Source of the DNA: Arenimonas sp. GDDSR-1
Lineage (GTDB): Bacteria > Pseudomonadota > Gammaproteobacteria > Xanthomonadales > Xanthomonadaceae
Reading direction: 5' to 3'
DNA length: 32,727 nucleotides
Assembly: GCF_025980345.1 (NCBI RefSeq)
Contig: NZ_JAPDUI010000013.1
Location: forward strand, 1-32,727
Part shown: one piece after another, positions 24,002 to 32,217 of the stretch
Numbering within the stretch: position 1 is the stretch's first letter
How the letters are laid out: the number at the start of each line of letters is the position of its first letter
The notes under the pieces: model-generated
Told to the model about the DNA's origin: nothing
What the model saw: the letters and a program-made list of their open reading frames with translations, nothing else
Database searches by the model: none
Translations under genes and position numbers: made by a program

Positions 24002-24517
24002 TTAGGCGTTGCCGCCTTCGGAAACCACCGTGCTGCCTTCGCTGGCGGCGGCGACTTGTTCGGCGCGGCGGCGCAGGCCTTCGGCGTAGATGCCTTCGAA
24101 ATTGATCGGCTGCAGATAGAACGGCGGGAAGCCGCCCTGGCTGATCAGATCGGATACGGCCTGACGGGCATACGGGAACAGCACGTTCGGGCAGTGGATG
24201 CCGAGCATGGCGTCCAGGGTCGGATCATCGAAACCGGCCAGACCGAAAATACCGGCTTGGGCGACTTCGGCCAGGTAAATGGTTTTTTCGCCGATGGTGC
24301 AGGTCAGGGTCACGCCCAGCACCACTTCATAGACGTCATCGGCCAGCTTGCCGACCTTCTGGTTGAGGTTCATGTTGAGCTCGGGCTGGCCTTGCTCGTT
24401 GAACACCAGCGGGGCGTTCGGGGCTTCGAAGGAAACGTCCTTCACATAGATTTTTTGCACGTTGAAAGCGGCTTGTGCACCGTCTTGGACGGCGCCTTCG
24501 GTCAGATTGGCAGACAT
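24002..24517 (-). CDS. secB: Protein-export chaperone SecB
   Basis: This is a 171-aa tetrameric cytosolic chaperone that keeps preproteins unfolded and hands them to SecA. Recognisable blocks are [16 protein letters not shown] near the start, [12 protein letters not shown], the L-G-I-x-C-P-N-x-L-F-P-Y-A-R segment, and [11 protein letters not shown]. The acidic, small-residue C-terminus is typical. It is followed by gpsA. A putative promoter lies between it and the upstream rhodanese gene. Confidence 0.97.
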   Translation of the reverse strand: MSANLTEGAVQDGAQAAFNVQKIYVKDVSFEAPNAPLVFNEQGQPELNMNLNQKVGKLADDVYEVVLGVTLTCTIGEKTIYLAEVAQAGIFGLAGFDDPTLDAMLGIHCPNVLFPYARQAVSDLISQGGFPPFYLQPINFEGIYAEGLRRRAEQVAAASEGSTVVSEGGNA

Positions 24518-24573
24518 GGTAAAACTCCGGAAAATGCGTAAACGCAGCTAAGAATCGATCAGGGTACTACAGG

Positions 24574-24601
24574 GTTATGGGGTCTGGCCCCATGATATCA
24601 A
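24574..24601 (-). promoter_or_regulatory. Putative secB promoter with a hairpin in the spacer
   Basis: On the minus strand TTGATA (24601-24596) and CATAAC (24579-24574) are separated by 16 bp, giving a start about 50 nt before secB. An ATGGGG/CCCCAT inverted repeat (24577-24593, 5-nt loop) fills the spacer. The hairpin resembles REP-type palindromes seen in many gammaproteobacteria, but only one copy was noticed. Confidence 0.35.
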
Positions 24602-24602
24602 G

Positions 24603-25037
24603 TCACCGGCCCTTGGTCAGGGGCAGATCGGCCTGGATCCAGGCGTTCAGGCCGTCGTTGAGCCAGTACACGCGGGTAAATCCGGCCTTGTGCAGGCGCT
24701 TGGCGGCCTCGCTGGAGGACTGCCCGGTCCGGCAGACCACCGCCACCGGCAGCTCTTTGGCCTTGGCCAACAGCTTGTTCTCCGGGTCGAACTGGCTCAT
24801 GGCCACATGCTTGGCGCCCAGAATATGGCCTTTCTCGAATTCGGCGATGGCGCTGACATCGACCAGCAGCGCGGATTCACGGTTGATCAGGTCGGTCAGC
24901 TGGGCCGGGCTGACGGTTTTGTAACCGACGAACAGGCGGGCCGCTTCGGTGTACACCAGAGCCACGGTCAGGACCACGAAAATCGAAGAAAGAATCGGGT
25001 TTTGGGCGGCAAAGGCCATCAGGGCGTCAAAAGACAT
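24603..25037 (-). CDS. Membrane-anchored rhodanese-like protein (YibN type)
   Basis: This is a 144-aa protein with one N-terminal membrane segment (about 15-36) and a rhodanese domain (about 42-140). The active-site loop C102-R-T-G-Q-S-S follows the V-A-V-V strand, and L-V-D-V-S marks the first rhodanese motif. Rhodaneses move sulfur through a cysteine persulfide; the substrate is unknown here. The position before secB matches E. coli yibN-grxC-secB-gpsA, except that no grxC lies between. A GATAAT -10-like box (25070-25065, minus strand) lies upstream without a clear -35. Confidence 0.88.
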   Translation of the reverse strand: MSFDALMAFAAQNPILSSIFVVLTVALVYTEAARLFVGYKTVSPAQLTDLINRESALLVDVSAIAEFEKGHILGAKHVAMSQFDPENKLLAKAKELPVAVVCRTGQSSSEAAKRLHKAGFTRVYWLNDGLNAWIQADLPLTKGR

Positions 25038-25094
25038 GCGGCGTCCAACAAGGGGTAAACGCCTATTATCGCCCGTGGCGGGGCCGAATGCCAG

Positions 25095-25508
25095 TCAATC
25101 CAGCTTGGGAAGCCCCGAAGTCAGCCACCAGCGCTTGGCCACCGGATCGTAGCGCCAGGTCTGCCGGTCGGTTTTGGTGCGTTCGGTCTGCGAGGCCACA
25201 TCGATGATGCGCAGCTCGACGCGCTGGCTGTAGGTCTGCGGATCGGTGCGCTCGGCCGATTTCAGCAGATAACCGCTGACCTGGAACTGTTTGTAATAGG
25301 TCTCGTCGGCATCGCTGAAGCCGCCGGGCGGGCGGATCAAGGGGTCGACCGATTCGCGCGCCTTCTCGAAGTCATTCCAGCGCACGGCGTTGCCGTACAC
25401 CTTCAGGGCCGCTTCCAGGGCTTTGTCGTTCTTGCTGGATCCGGCGGCCAGCACCGGCGCCGGCAACAGGGCCAGCATCAAGGCGGCGAACAAGGCTTTG
25501 GTGAACAT
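25095..25508 (-). CDS. Small secreted protein of unknown function
   Basis: This 137-aa protein has a signal peptide ending at V-L-A-A (about residue 22). The mature part runs from a helical segment (A-L-K-V-Y-G-N-A-V-R-W-N-D-F-E-K-A) into strands ending Q-T-W-R-Y-D-P-V-A-K-R-W-W-L. The pattern resembles NTF2-like or lumazine-binding-like small periplasmic proteins, but the family is not identified. The ATG at 25508 follows GGAAAG; the frame is open further upstream, but the signal peptide starts here. It is divergent from hemD across 67 bp. Confidence 0.8.
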   Translation of the reverse strand: MFTKALFAALMLALLPAPVLAAGSSKNDKALEAALKVYGNAVRWNDFEKARESVDPLIRPPGGFSDADETYYKQFQVSGYLLKSAERTDPQTYSQRVELRIIDVASQTERTKTDRQTWRYDPVAKRWWLTSGLPKLD

Positions 25509-25575
25509 GGTTTCTTTCCGGAGGGGCTCAGTTACACTAGATTCTGCCACAAATGGCCGCTGCCAACGATTCCGC

Positions 25576-26334
25576 ATGTCCCGTGCCTGCGCCCTGTCCG
25601 GATGGACCCTGATTTCGCTGCGTCCGCGCCACCGGCACGGACCGGTACGGCGTGCGGCCGCCGCCCGTGGCGCCCAGGTTTTGGCGGTATCACCTTACGA
25701 ATTGCTTGCCCTGGATGCGGGCGCCGCCTTGCAGGCCGTGCTGGATTGTCCGATCCGCATTGCCAGCTCTCCGGCGGCCGTGGCCTTCGCAGCGGCACAG
25801 GCCGATTTGCAGGGCGACTGGCTGGCCATCGGCACCGCCACGGCGAAAGCCTTGCGACGTGCCGGCGCCGCCCAGGTGCAGAGCGCCGAACCGCAGAATG
25901 CCGACGGTCTGTTGGCCCTGCCGGTGCTGTCCGAATGCCGGGGAAAACAGATCGGCCTGATCACCGCACCGGACGGCCGTGGCGTGTTGGAACGCGAATT
26001 GCCGGCGCGCGGCGCGCAGCTGCACCTGGCCCATGTCTATCACCGGCAGGCCTTGCCCTTGCCGACCAGGGTCCATCGGCGCCTGCACGAACTCGGGCCG
26101 GACACGGCCGTGCTGGTCAGCAGCCGGGCGGCCTTTGCCGAGTTCTGGCGACAGCTGGACGACGCCGAACACGATAAAATCAGCCGGACGCTATGCATCG
26201 CCAGCAGCGCCCGCTTGCTAGACTATCTGCAGACGCTCGGCCTCCGGAAGCTGCGGCTCGCCGCCGGTACACAGCCGGCCACGATGCTGGCGACGCTCTG
26301 TGAAGCCATCGCCGCCCATGAACGTGAAGGATGA
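25576..26334 (+). CDS. hemD: Uroporphyrinogen-III synthase
   Basis: This 252-aa cytosolic enzyme closes hydroxymethylbilane to uroporphyrinogen III in heme, siroheme and cobalamin synthesis. HemD proteins diverge strongly, so the call rests on several points. They are the two-domain length, the typical N-terminus (W-T-L-I-S-L-R-P then G-P-V-R-R-A-A-A), the conserved I-G-x-x-T-A-x-A-L segment (residues about 90-100), and D-T-A-V-L-V-S-S-R-A-A. The hemX-hemY neighbours also support it. hemC, often directly upstream, is not in this window. hemX follows 4 nt after the stop. Confidence 0.88.
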   Translation: MSRACALSGWTLISLRPRHRHGPVRRAAAARGAQVLAVSPYELLALDAGAALQAVLDCPIRIASSPAAVAFAAAQADLQGDWLAIGTATAKALRRAGAAQVQSAEPQNADGLLALPVLSECRGKQIGLITAPDGRGVLERELPARGAQLHLAHVYHRQALPLPTRVHRRLHELGPDTAVLVSSRAAFAEFWRQLDDAEHDKISRTLCIASSARLLDYLQTLGLRKLRLAAGTQPATMLATLCEAIAAHEREG

Positions 26335-26338
26335 CGCC

Positions 26339-27334
26339 ATGACTGAAACGCCGGTTCCCGCCGCCAAATCGCATTCCCGCATCGGGGTCGTGCTTTTGGC
26401 GTGCGTGCTGATCGTGGCCATTGCCGTGTTTGCCTGGATCCGTCTGCGCGTGGATTCCGGCGAAGCGCTGGTGCCGACCGCCGACCTCAGCACGCAGGCG
26501 CTGGATCAGCGCCTGTTGGTGACCGAACAGCACGTGGCCCGTCTGGAACAGGAACGCGCCGCCCTGCAGCAGCGTCTGGCCGAATCGGCCAACCGCACCA
26601 ATCTGCTGCGTGATGAAGTGCTCGGCGTCAGCGAGCGGGCGGCGCTGATCGAAGACAGCGTGCAGCAACTGAGCCGCAGCGACCGCAGCGCCATGGACAG
26701 CCTGCGCTTGAACGAAGCCGAACTGCTGTTGATCATCGCCCGCGAACGCTGGCAGCTGTCGGGCGATCTGGCCGGCACCCTGCAAGCCACCGAATTGGCC
26801 GCCACCGCTCTCAACGGCCTGAAAGATCCGCAATGGCTGACCCTGCGGCAGACGGTGACCCGCGAACTGGCCGCCTACCGCGCCATCGACGCCGATCCGC
26901 GCGCCATCGCGCGCGGCGAGCTGGATGCCCTGGAAGCGCTGTTGCCGCAACTGCCGGCCGCCGACGGCAACGGCACTGAAGCCGCGCCGGAGCCCTACGG
27001 CTTTGAACGGCTGCTCAACGCACTCATCCGCATCCAGCCGACCGGCCAACAGACCCTGATTGCTCCGGCCGAACGGCAGGCGGCGCAGACCGCGCTGGCC
27101 TTGGAAATCGCCAATGCACGGACCGCGCTGCAGTTGCGGCAGAGCGCCGAATTCAAGAACAGCGCGCGCCGCATCGATCAGTGGCTGCTGCGTCTGTATG
27201 CCGATGGCAAAGCACTGCAGGAGCGCCGGCAACGCCTGCAACAGTCCGCCAATGCGCCGCTCAGCATCGCCCTGCCGGAAGCCGGCAGCACGCTCAGCGA
27301 ACTGCAGCGCCTGAAACAGAGCGCCACGCCATGA
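26339..27334 (+). CDS. hemX: HemX-like membrane protein of the heme operon
   Basis: This is a 331-aa protein with a short cytoplasmic N-terminus and one transmembrane helix (about 15-37). A long helical, coiled-coil periplasmic region follows (D-Q-R-L-L-V-T-E-Q-H-V-A-R-L-E-Q-E-R). Such proteins are often labelled uroporphyrin-III C-methyltransferase, but they lack methyltransferase motifs; the role in heme synthesis is not settled. The ATG at 26339 is preceded by AAGGA in the end of hemD. Its stop overlaps the hemY ATG by 4 nt. Confidence 0.88.
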   Translation: MTETPVPAAKSHSRIGVVLLACVLIVAIAVFAWIRLRVDSGEALVPTADLSTQALDQRLLVTEQHVARLEQERAALQQRLAESANRTNLLRDEVLGVSERAALIEDSVQQLSRSDRSAMDSLRLNEAELLLIIARERWQLSGDLAGTLQATELAATALNGLKDPQWLTLRQTVTRELAAYRAIDADPRAIARGELDALEALLPQLPAADGNGTEAAPEPYGFERLLNALIRIQPTGQQTLIAPAERQAAQTALALEIANARTALQLRQSAEFKNSARRIDQWLLRLYADGKALQERRQRLQQSANAPLSIALPEAGSTLSELQRLKQSATP

Positions 27335-28572
27335 GTCTGTACCGCAGTTTCCTGTGGTGGCTGTTGCTTGCGGCACTCGGCGCGCTGGCCTGGGATCTGC
27401 TGCAGCCCGATTTCGGCGAAGTGGTCATCCGCTGGCACGGCACCACCATCACCACCACGGTCGCTTTCTTTCTGTTTGCCTGCATCCTGCTGCTGTTTTC
27501 GCTCTGGTTGCTGTGGACCCTGCTGCGCTTTCCCTACAATGCGTGGCAGGCCTATGCCCACAAGCAGGCACGCAGCCGTTTGAACAGCGGCCTGACCGCG
27601 TTTTACGAAGGCCGCTACGGCCGCGCCCAGAATCTGCTGCTGAAAGCCGCCGAAGACAAACAGGTGCGCGATCTGGCGCTGCTCGGTGCGCGTCAGGCGG
27701 CATTGGCGCAGGAAGATTACGTTGCCGCGGCCGGTCTGCTGGAACAATTGAACCAATCAAATCCGACCTTGGCCGCGTCCAATAACGCGCGTCTGCTGTT
27801 GAAACAGGGCAAGGCCCAGCAGGCCCTGGATGTGATGCTGACGCGGCCGGCCACGGAGTGGTCGCCGGTGGCACGCGGCATCGCGATTGAAGCGGCGATC
27901 AGCCTGCAGCAATTCGATCTGGCCCGCAATTGGATGCAGGCCCGCGGTCACGGCATGAGCGGCAAACAGCAGGCGCAGTTGCAGGCGCTGTATCAGCGTC
28001 ACTACCTGGCCGGCGCCGATTCGGCCGACACACTCTGGCAGCGCTGGCAGGAGCTCGGCAGTCAAGGCCAGCCCGGCGAAGCGATGGCCGAGGCGTTCGC
28101 GCTACGTGCGGGCGCGCTTGGCATGCAACACTCGGCCGCCACGGCACTGATTGCATCGGCCGAAACCCGTTACGACAGCGGCCTTGCCAAAGCGCTTGCG
28201 CTCGTGGCACAGAACGATGCCGCTCTGTTCGAGCGTCTTCGCGTACTGCTGGCTGCGCATCCGGATGATGCCGTGCTGCTGCACGCGCTCGGCAGCTGGA
28301 GCCGCGCGGCCGGCAACAACGATGCCGCCATCGGCTACTGGCAGCGGGCGATCGCGCAAGGCGGCGGCGCCGAAAGCTGGAACCAGCTCGGGCAGGCACA
28401 TGCCGGTCTCGGCCAATTCGAACAGGCTTACATCGCCGAGAACAACGCCCGGCGCGTGCTGAACGGCGAAGCGCCGTTGCCGATGACCGGCGTCACGCTG
28501 CAGCAACGCATTGCCGCCGAAGCGGTTTCCGAGCAGCGCAACGAACACGGGATTCCGTGGCTGCCGCAGTGA
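27331..28572 (+). CDS. hemY: HemY: TPR-containing heme-operon membrane protein
   Basis: This is a 413-aa protein with two N-terminal transmembrane helices (about 5-23 and 39-64). A helical region of tetratricopeptide-type repeats follows, starting with G-L-T-A-F-Y-E-G-R-Y-G-R-A-Q-N-L-L-L-K-A-A, the HemY_N signature. This is the gammaproteobacterial HemY, not protoporphyrinogen oxidase. It is thought to affect late heme synthesis or porphyrin handling. The start overlaps the hemX stop (ATGA). The stop TGA overlaps the GTG of the AT-rich gene downstream. Confidence 0.92.
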   Translation: MSLYRSFLWWLLLAALGALAWDLLQPDFGEVVIRWHGTTITTTVAFFLFACILLLFSLWLLWTLLRFPYNAWQAYAHKQARSRLNSGLTAFYEGRYGRAQNLLLKAAEDKQVRDLALLGARQAALAQEDYVAAAGLLEQLNQSNPTLAASNNARLLLKQGKAQQALDVMLTRPATEWSPVARGIAIEAAISLQQFDLARNWMQARGHGMSGKQQAQLQALYQRHYLAGADSADTLWQRWQELGSQGQPGEAMAEAFALRAGALGMQHSAATALIASAETRYDSGLAKALALVAQNDAALFERLRVLLAAHPDDAVLLHALGSWSRAAGNNDAAIGYWQRAIAQGGGAESWNQLGQAHAGLGQFEQAYIAENNARRVLNGEAPLPMTGVTLQQRIAAEAVSEQRNEHGIPWLPQ

Positions 28573-28931
28573 GTTTCTTCACAAAAATTAGAGCGCATAA
28601 AAATGCAATTGAGTGGGCAGTTGTTGCCATAATTGTTTGTACGGCTATTTATTCATTTGGCGCTACAACCACAGCACATATCGCCCTATCTTTCTGGGTT
28701 GCTTTTTCATTCGTAGGGCTTGGATTATGGCTTTCTCACTGCCTCTACTACAGAAAATTTAAACTGCCTATACCTCTTGCCTGCGTTATAGCCGGCATGG
28801 CCATTTTGCCTTTTCTCTTATTTACATCATGGTATGAGGCTGATTACATGATGTTTGCTGTATTCTTTTCTATTGGAATACTTCCGGTAATCTGCCAAGT
28901 CTTAATTGATTTTTTCAAAGTAAAAAAATAA
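28569..28931 (+). CDS. AT-rich small membrane protein gene following hemY
   Basis: This is a 120-aa protein with about four hydrophobic segments (about 12-31, 33-55, 64-82 and 90-112) and a short basic tail (K-V-K-K). No family is recognised. By eye the gene is roughly 40 percent GC, with codons such as ATA, TTA and AGA, in sharp contrast to hemY and the thiolase gene on either side. The change occurs at the hemY stop. The GTG at 28569 overlaps that stop (GTGA); an in-frame GTG at 28557 is the alternative. Both lack a strong ribosome binding site. Recent acquisition is inferred. Confidence 0.7.
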   Translation: MSFFTKIRAHKNAIEWAVVAIIVCTAIYSFGATTTAHIALSFWVAFSFVGLGLWLSHCLYYRKFKLPIPLACVIAGMAILPFLLFTSWYEADYMMFAVFFSIGILPVICQVLIDFFKVKK

Positions 28932-28956
28932 GGCGTCCGATTTGGACGCCTTTGTA
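28930..28956. terminator. Rho-independent terminator between convergent genes
   Basis: AAGGCGTCC and GGACGCCTT form a 9-bp stem with a 5-nt loop (GATTT). There is an A-rich tract before it and a T-rich stretch after it. It directly follows the stop of the AT-rich gene and can also serve the convergent thiolase gene. Confidence 0.85.
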
Positions 28957-28976
28957 TTTCTATTTAGATCTAAGAA

Positions 28977-30257
28977 TTAACGTTCAACAATCGCCGCCAC
29001 GCCCATGCCGCCGGCGGTGCAGATCGAAATCAGTACGCGGCCCTGGCCTTTTTCCTTCAGCAGCTTCGCGGCAGTGGCCACAATGCGCGCACCGGTGGCC
29101 GCGAACGGATGGCCGAGCGCGAGCGAAGAACCGACCACGTTGAGCTTGCTGCGGTCGATGGAGCCCAGCGCGCCGTCCATGCCGAGTTTGGTTTTGCAGA
29201 ATTCCTCGGACTCCCAGGCTTTCAGCGTGCACAGCACCTGCGCGGCGAAAGCTTCGTGGATTTCATAGAAATCGAAATCCTGCAGTTTCAGATTGTTGCG
29301 CTTCAGCAGTTGCGCCACGGCCCAGGCCGGCGCCATCAGCAGGCCCTCACCGCCGACGAAATCAATCGCGGCCACCTGCGCATCGGCCAGATAGGCCAGA
29401 ATCTCTTTGCCGTTGGCTTTGGCCCAGTCTTCGGACGCCAGCAATGCGGCGGAAGCGCCGTCGCTGAGATTGGTGGAATTGCCGGCGGTCAGTGTGCCTT
29501 TGCCGGAGCGTTTGTCGAAAGCCGGCTTGAGCGTGGCCAGTTTTTCCAGGCTGGTGTCCGGGCGCAGGATGTTGTCGCGCTCCAGACCGCGGAACGGCAT
29601 CACCAGATCGCTGAAGAAGCCGCGCGCATAGGCGGCGGCGGCTTTCTGGTGCGACTCATACGCCAGCTGATCCTGGTCTTCGCGGCGGATCTGCCAGGTC
29701 TTGGCCATGTCCTCGCAGCTTTCGCCCATGCTCTTGCCGGTACGCGGTTCGGCCACGCCGGGAAAGTCGGGTTTGAATTCGCCGAAGGAAAAGCCCTTGA
29801 GCGCGGCCTTGAGGCGCTCGCCGAGCGTGCGCGCGCGGTTGAGATCCAGCAGACGGCGGCGCAGTTTTTTGCTGACCGCAATCGGCACGTCCGAGGTGGT
29901 GTCGGAACCGCCGCCGATGCCGACCTCGATCTGGCCGACGGCGATTTTGTTGGCCACGGTGATCAGCGCATCCAGACCGGTGCCGCAGGCGCGGGTAATG
30001 GTGATGCCCGGCGTGTGCGGCGACAGACCGGACGACAGCGTGGCTTCGCGCGCCAGATTGAAATCGGAGGAGTGCTTGAGCACGGCGCCCATGGCGACCT
30101 CGCCCAGGGCCTGGCCCTGCAGCTGGAATTTTTCGACCAGACCGCCGAGCACGACGGTGGACAGGCCGAGATTGCCGACATCGTAGTAGGCGGTGTTGTT
30201 GCGGCAGAACGGAATCCGGACGCCGCCGAGAATGGCGACACGACGCGTGGAAGACAT
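28977..30257 (-). CDS. fadI: Acetyl-CoA C-acyltransferase (thiolase, FadI type)
   Basis: This is a 426-aa degradative-type thiolase that cleaves 3-ketoacyl-CoA with coenzyme A in beta-oxidation. The nucleophile is C91 in R-A-C-G-T-G-L-D-A. The H-E-A-F-A segment (Y-E-I-H-E-A-F-A-A-Q) and the C-terminal C-T-A-G-G-M-G carry the catalytic His and second Cys. The length and the insertion after the active site fit FadI rather than FadA. The partner gene fadJ is not nearby. The ATG at 30257 follows CAGGAG. The gene symbol is an inference from length and motifs; acetyl-CoA acetyltransferase is the alternative. Confidence 0.85.
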   Translation of the reverse strand: MSSTRRVAILGGVRIPFCRNNTAYYDVGNLGLSTVVLGGLVEKFQLQGQALGEVAMGAVLKHSSDFNLAREATLSSGLSPHTPGITITRACGTGLDALITVANKIAVGQIEVGIGGGSDTTSDVPIAVSKKLRRRLLDLNRARTLGERLKAALKGFSFGEFKPDFPGVAEPRTGKSMGESCEDMAKTWQIRREDQDQLAYESHQKAAAAYARGFFSDLVMPFRGLERDNILRPDTSLEKLATLKPAFDKRSGKGTLTAGNSTNLSDGASAALLASEDWAKANGKEILAYLADAQVAAIDFVGGEGLLMAPAWAVAQLLKRNNLKLQDFDFYEIHEAFAAQVLCTLKAWESEEFCKTKLGMDGALGSIDRSKLNVVGSSLALGHPFAATGARIVATAAKLLKEKGQGRVLISICTAGGMGVAAIVER

Positions 30258-30291
30258 GGAACGGCTCCTGAAAAGCGGAAAAGGGGGCGGA

Positions 30292-30313
30292 CAGGGCATA
30301 ATAAGCGGCCCTG
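30292..30313. promoter_or_regulatory. Inverted repeat around a -10-like box between divergent genes
   Basis: CAGGGC (30292-30297) and GCCCTG (30308-30313) flank ATAATAAGCG. On the minus strand the centre reads TATTAT, a 5/6 match to the -10 consensus for the thiolase gene, about 40 bp upstream of its start. No convincing -35 box is seen. A repressor bound to the arms would cover the promoter. Confidence 0.3.
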
Positions 30314-30355
30314 CCCCGTGCATGGATTTCTCCAAACTCCCGAGTATGGTAGCGC

Positions 30356-31228
30356 ATGATTGAGCCCGTTTACAGCTTCGGCCTGTTGGCCCTGGAACTC
30401 TGCCCCGGCCAACAGCTTCCCGCCACGCCGCTGCCGGTCGCACAGGCTGAACAGCTCGGCGCCCTGCTGGCCGAGGATCTGCGGCCGTGGATCGCCCCGC
30501 ACACCGGCATTGATATCAGTCTGGCCGGCGCCGCGTTCGATCCGGTCGAGCTGCTGCGGCCGGGTTGGCCGGTGCATGCCGAAATCGCGCGTTTGACCCA
30601 TCTGGCCCCGAAAGCCGCGGATGCGCGTCTGCTGTGTTTTGGTGCCGCCGACGGACGCATGCCCGAAGGACTGCAGCCCGATCCGGCGCATGCCGGGGGC
30701 CCGCTGCGCTGGCTGCCCTTCGTGCTGTCCGGTCCGGCCGGGCAGATCCAGGCCGTGCAGGACGGCATGGAAGCCGAACTGATGGAGCGCGGCATGGCCG
30801 GCGCGGCCACCGCGCTGTGTGCCCAGGAACTGTTCGGCACGGCCATCGAGCACGCGCGCTACATGACCCTGCACGACGGCGTGGCGATGATGGCCATGCA
30901 GTACGGCCATAGCGGACTGGAGCCGGTCTGGCCCTTGATCGAAACCGCGCTGTTCGCGCCGCAGCATGCCGTCTGGCTGGATGCGCCGCCGGAGCCCTTG
31001 GTGTATGTGAAGGATGGCACTGCGCACATCGCGTTATTGGATTGCCATGCCTGGATGAAACTGCAGAGCGGCCTGGAGGGTAAAAACGGCGAACAACTGG
31101 AAACCCTGTTCCAGATGTTCCAGATGCGCCAGCGCCAGATTGCCGCGCTGCTGGAAGCGCACGGCCTGAGCGTGGAATTCGATTTCTGCGCCGACGCCGC
31201 CGGCGCCCGCGAGACCCTGCAGCGTTAA
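30356..31228 (+). CDS. Protein of unknown function
   Basis: This is a 290-aa protein with no signal peptide and no clear membrane segment. Visible traits are an acidic composition, a P-x-R-W-L-P-F-V-L-S-G segment near residue 120, and a Met-rich helix (H-D-G-V-A-M-M-A-M-Q-Y-G-H). A glutamine-rich helix follows (L-F-Q-M-F-Q-M-R-Q-R-Q-I). No known family or catalytic motif is recognised. It is divergent from the thiolase gene, and its stop overlaps the convergent dehydrogenase stop by 4 nt. The ATG at 30356 lacks a clear ribosome binding site. Confidence 0.75.
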   Translation: MIEPVYSFGLLALELCPGQQLPATPLPVAQAEQLGALLAEDLRPWIAPHTGIDISLAGAAFDPVELLRPGWPVHAEIARLTHLAPKAADARLLCFGAADGRMPEGLQPDPAHAGGPLRWLPFVLSGPAGQIQAVQDGMEAELMERGMAGAATALCAQELFGTAIEHARYMTLHDGVAMMAMQYGHSGLEPVWPLIETALFAPQHAVWLDAPPEPLVYVKDGTAHIALLDCHAWMKLQSGLEGKNGEQLETLFQMFQMRQRQIAALLEAHGLSVEFDFCADAAGARETLQR

Positions 31229-32217
31229 TCCGGAATGCGGTTGGGCAGCGGTTCGCCGCGCTCGTAAGCCGTAAAGCTGTCGATGGTGGTCTGGCAGATG
31301 GTGTGTACCGCTTCACGGGTGAAAAAGCCCTGATGGCCGGTAATCAGCACGTTCGGCAATTGCTGCAATTCAGCCAGCAACGGATCGGCCAACGCCGATT
31401 GCGAATGATCTTCGAAAAACAATCCGGCTTCGAATTCGTAGACATCCAGGGCCAAGCCGCCGAGGCGGCCGCTGCGCAATGCCGCCAAGGCCGCGGCGGT
31501 GTCCAGCACCGCCCCGCGGCTGGTGTTGACCAGCAATGCGCCGGGTTTGCAGGCCGCGAAGAAATCGGCATCGAGCAGATGCTTGGTGTCCGGAGTCAAC
31601 GGGCAATGCAGGGAAATCGCATCGGAGTGCGCGGCCAGTTCGGCCAGCGAAACGAAACGCGCACCGGCGCGTTCGAACCCGGGATCCGGATAAGCATCGT
31701 ACGCGATGACGGTGCAGCCGAAACCACGCATGATGCCGGCGAATACCGCGCCGATGCGGCCGGCACCGATGATGCCGACGGTTTTCCCGTACAGATCGAA
31801 ACCCATCAAGCCATCGAGCCGGAAATCGTTGGCCAGCACGCGTTCGTGCGCGATCGGAATGTTGCGGTTCAGGGCCAGCAGCAAGGCCGCCGCATGTTCG
31901 GCCACCGAATGCGGGGAGTAATCGCCGACGCGCGTGACCGAAATGCCCAGACGTTTGGCTTCGGCGGTATCGACATTGTTGTAACCGGCGCAGCGCAGCG
32001 CCAGCAGATGCACGCCGTCTTCGGCCAGAATGCGCAGGGCCTCGGCATCGGCGTGGTCGTTGACGAAAATGCAGGCGCCGCCGCAGCCGGCGGCCTGGCG
32101 GGCGGTGTCGGCGGAAAGCGGCGCTTTGATGAACAGCAATTCGTGGCCGGCATCGGCATTGGCGGCGTTCAATCCGTCGCGGTCGTAATCATGGGCGCTG
32201 TACACGGCGATTTTCAT
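31225..32217 (-). CDS. ldhA: D-lactate dehydrogenase, LdhA type (2-hydroxyacid dehydrogenase)
   Basis: This 330-aa NAD-dependent enzyme reduces pyruvate to D-lactate. The NAD-binding motif G-I-I-G-A-G-R-I-G is near residues 149-157. The catalytic triad is visible as the Arg in N-T-S-R-G-A, the Glu in D-V-Y-E-F-E, and the His in G-H-Q-G-F-F. The segments V-A-E-H-A-A-A-L-L-L-A-L-N-R and L-F-F-E-D-H-S closely follow E. coli LdhA, which separates it from glycerate or formate dehydrogenases. Its ATG overlaps the stop of the acetyltransferase gene upstream (ATGA). Confidence 0.92.
   Translation of the reverse strand: MKIAVYSAHDYDRDGLNAANADAGHELLFIKAPLSADTARQAAGCGGACIFVNDHADAEALRILAEDGVHLLALRCAGYNNVDTAEAKRLGISVTRVGDYSPHSVAEHAAALLLALNRNIPIAHERVLANDFRLDGLMGFDLYGKTVGIIGAGRIGAVFAGIMRGFGCTVIAYDAYPDPGFERAGARFVSLAELAAHSDAISLHCPLTPDTKHLLDADFFAACKPGALLVNTSRGAVLDTAAALAALRSGRLGGLALDVYEFEAGLFFEDHSQSALADPLLAELQQLPNVLITGHQGFFTREAVHTICQTTIDSFTAYERGEPLPNRIPD

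Noticed and set aside
24518-24602. Search for a grxC gene between the rhodanese and secB
   Set aside because: The gap is only 85 bp and has no open frame with a C-P-Y-C motif.
25509-25575. TACACTAG octamer shared by the hemD and M16-protease divergent regions
   Set aside because: Two copies of one octamer in 33 kb are close to chance, and neither is at a suitable distance from a -35 box.
26339-27334. Annotation as uroporphyrin-III C-methyltransferase
   Set aside because: The protein has a single membrane helix and a coiled coil and lacks the S-adenosylmethionine-binding motifs of that enzyme; HemX-like is the accurate name.
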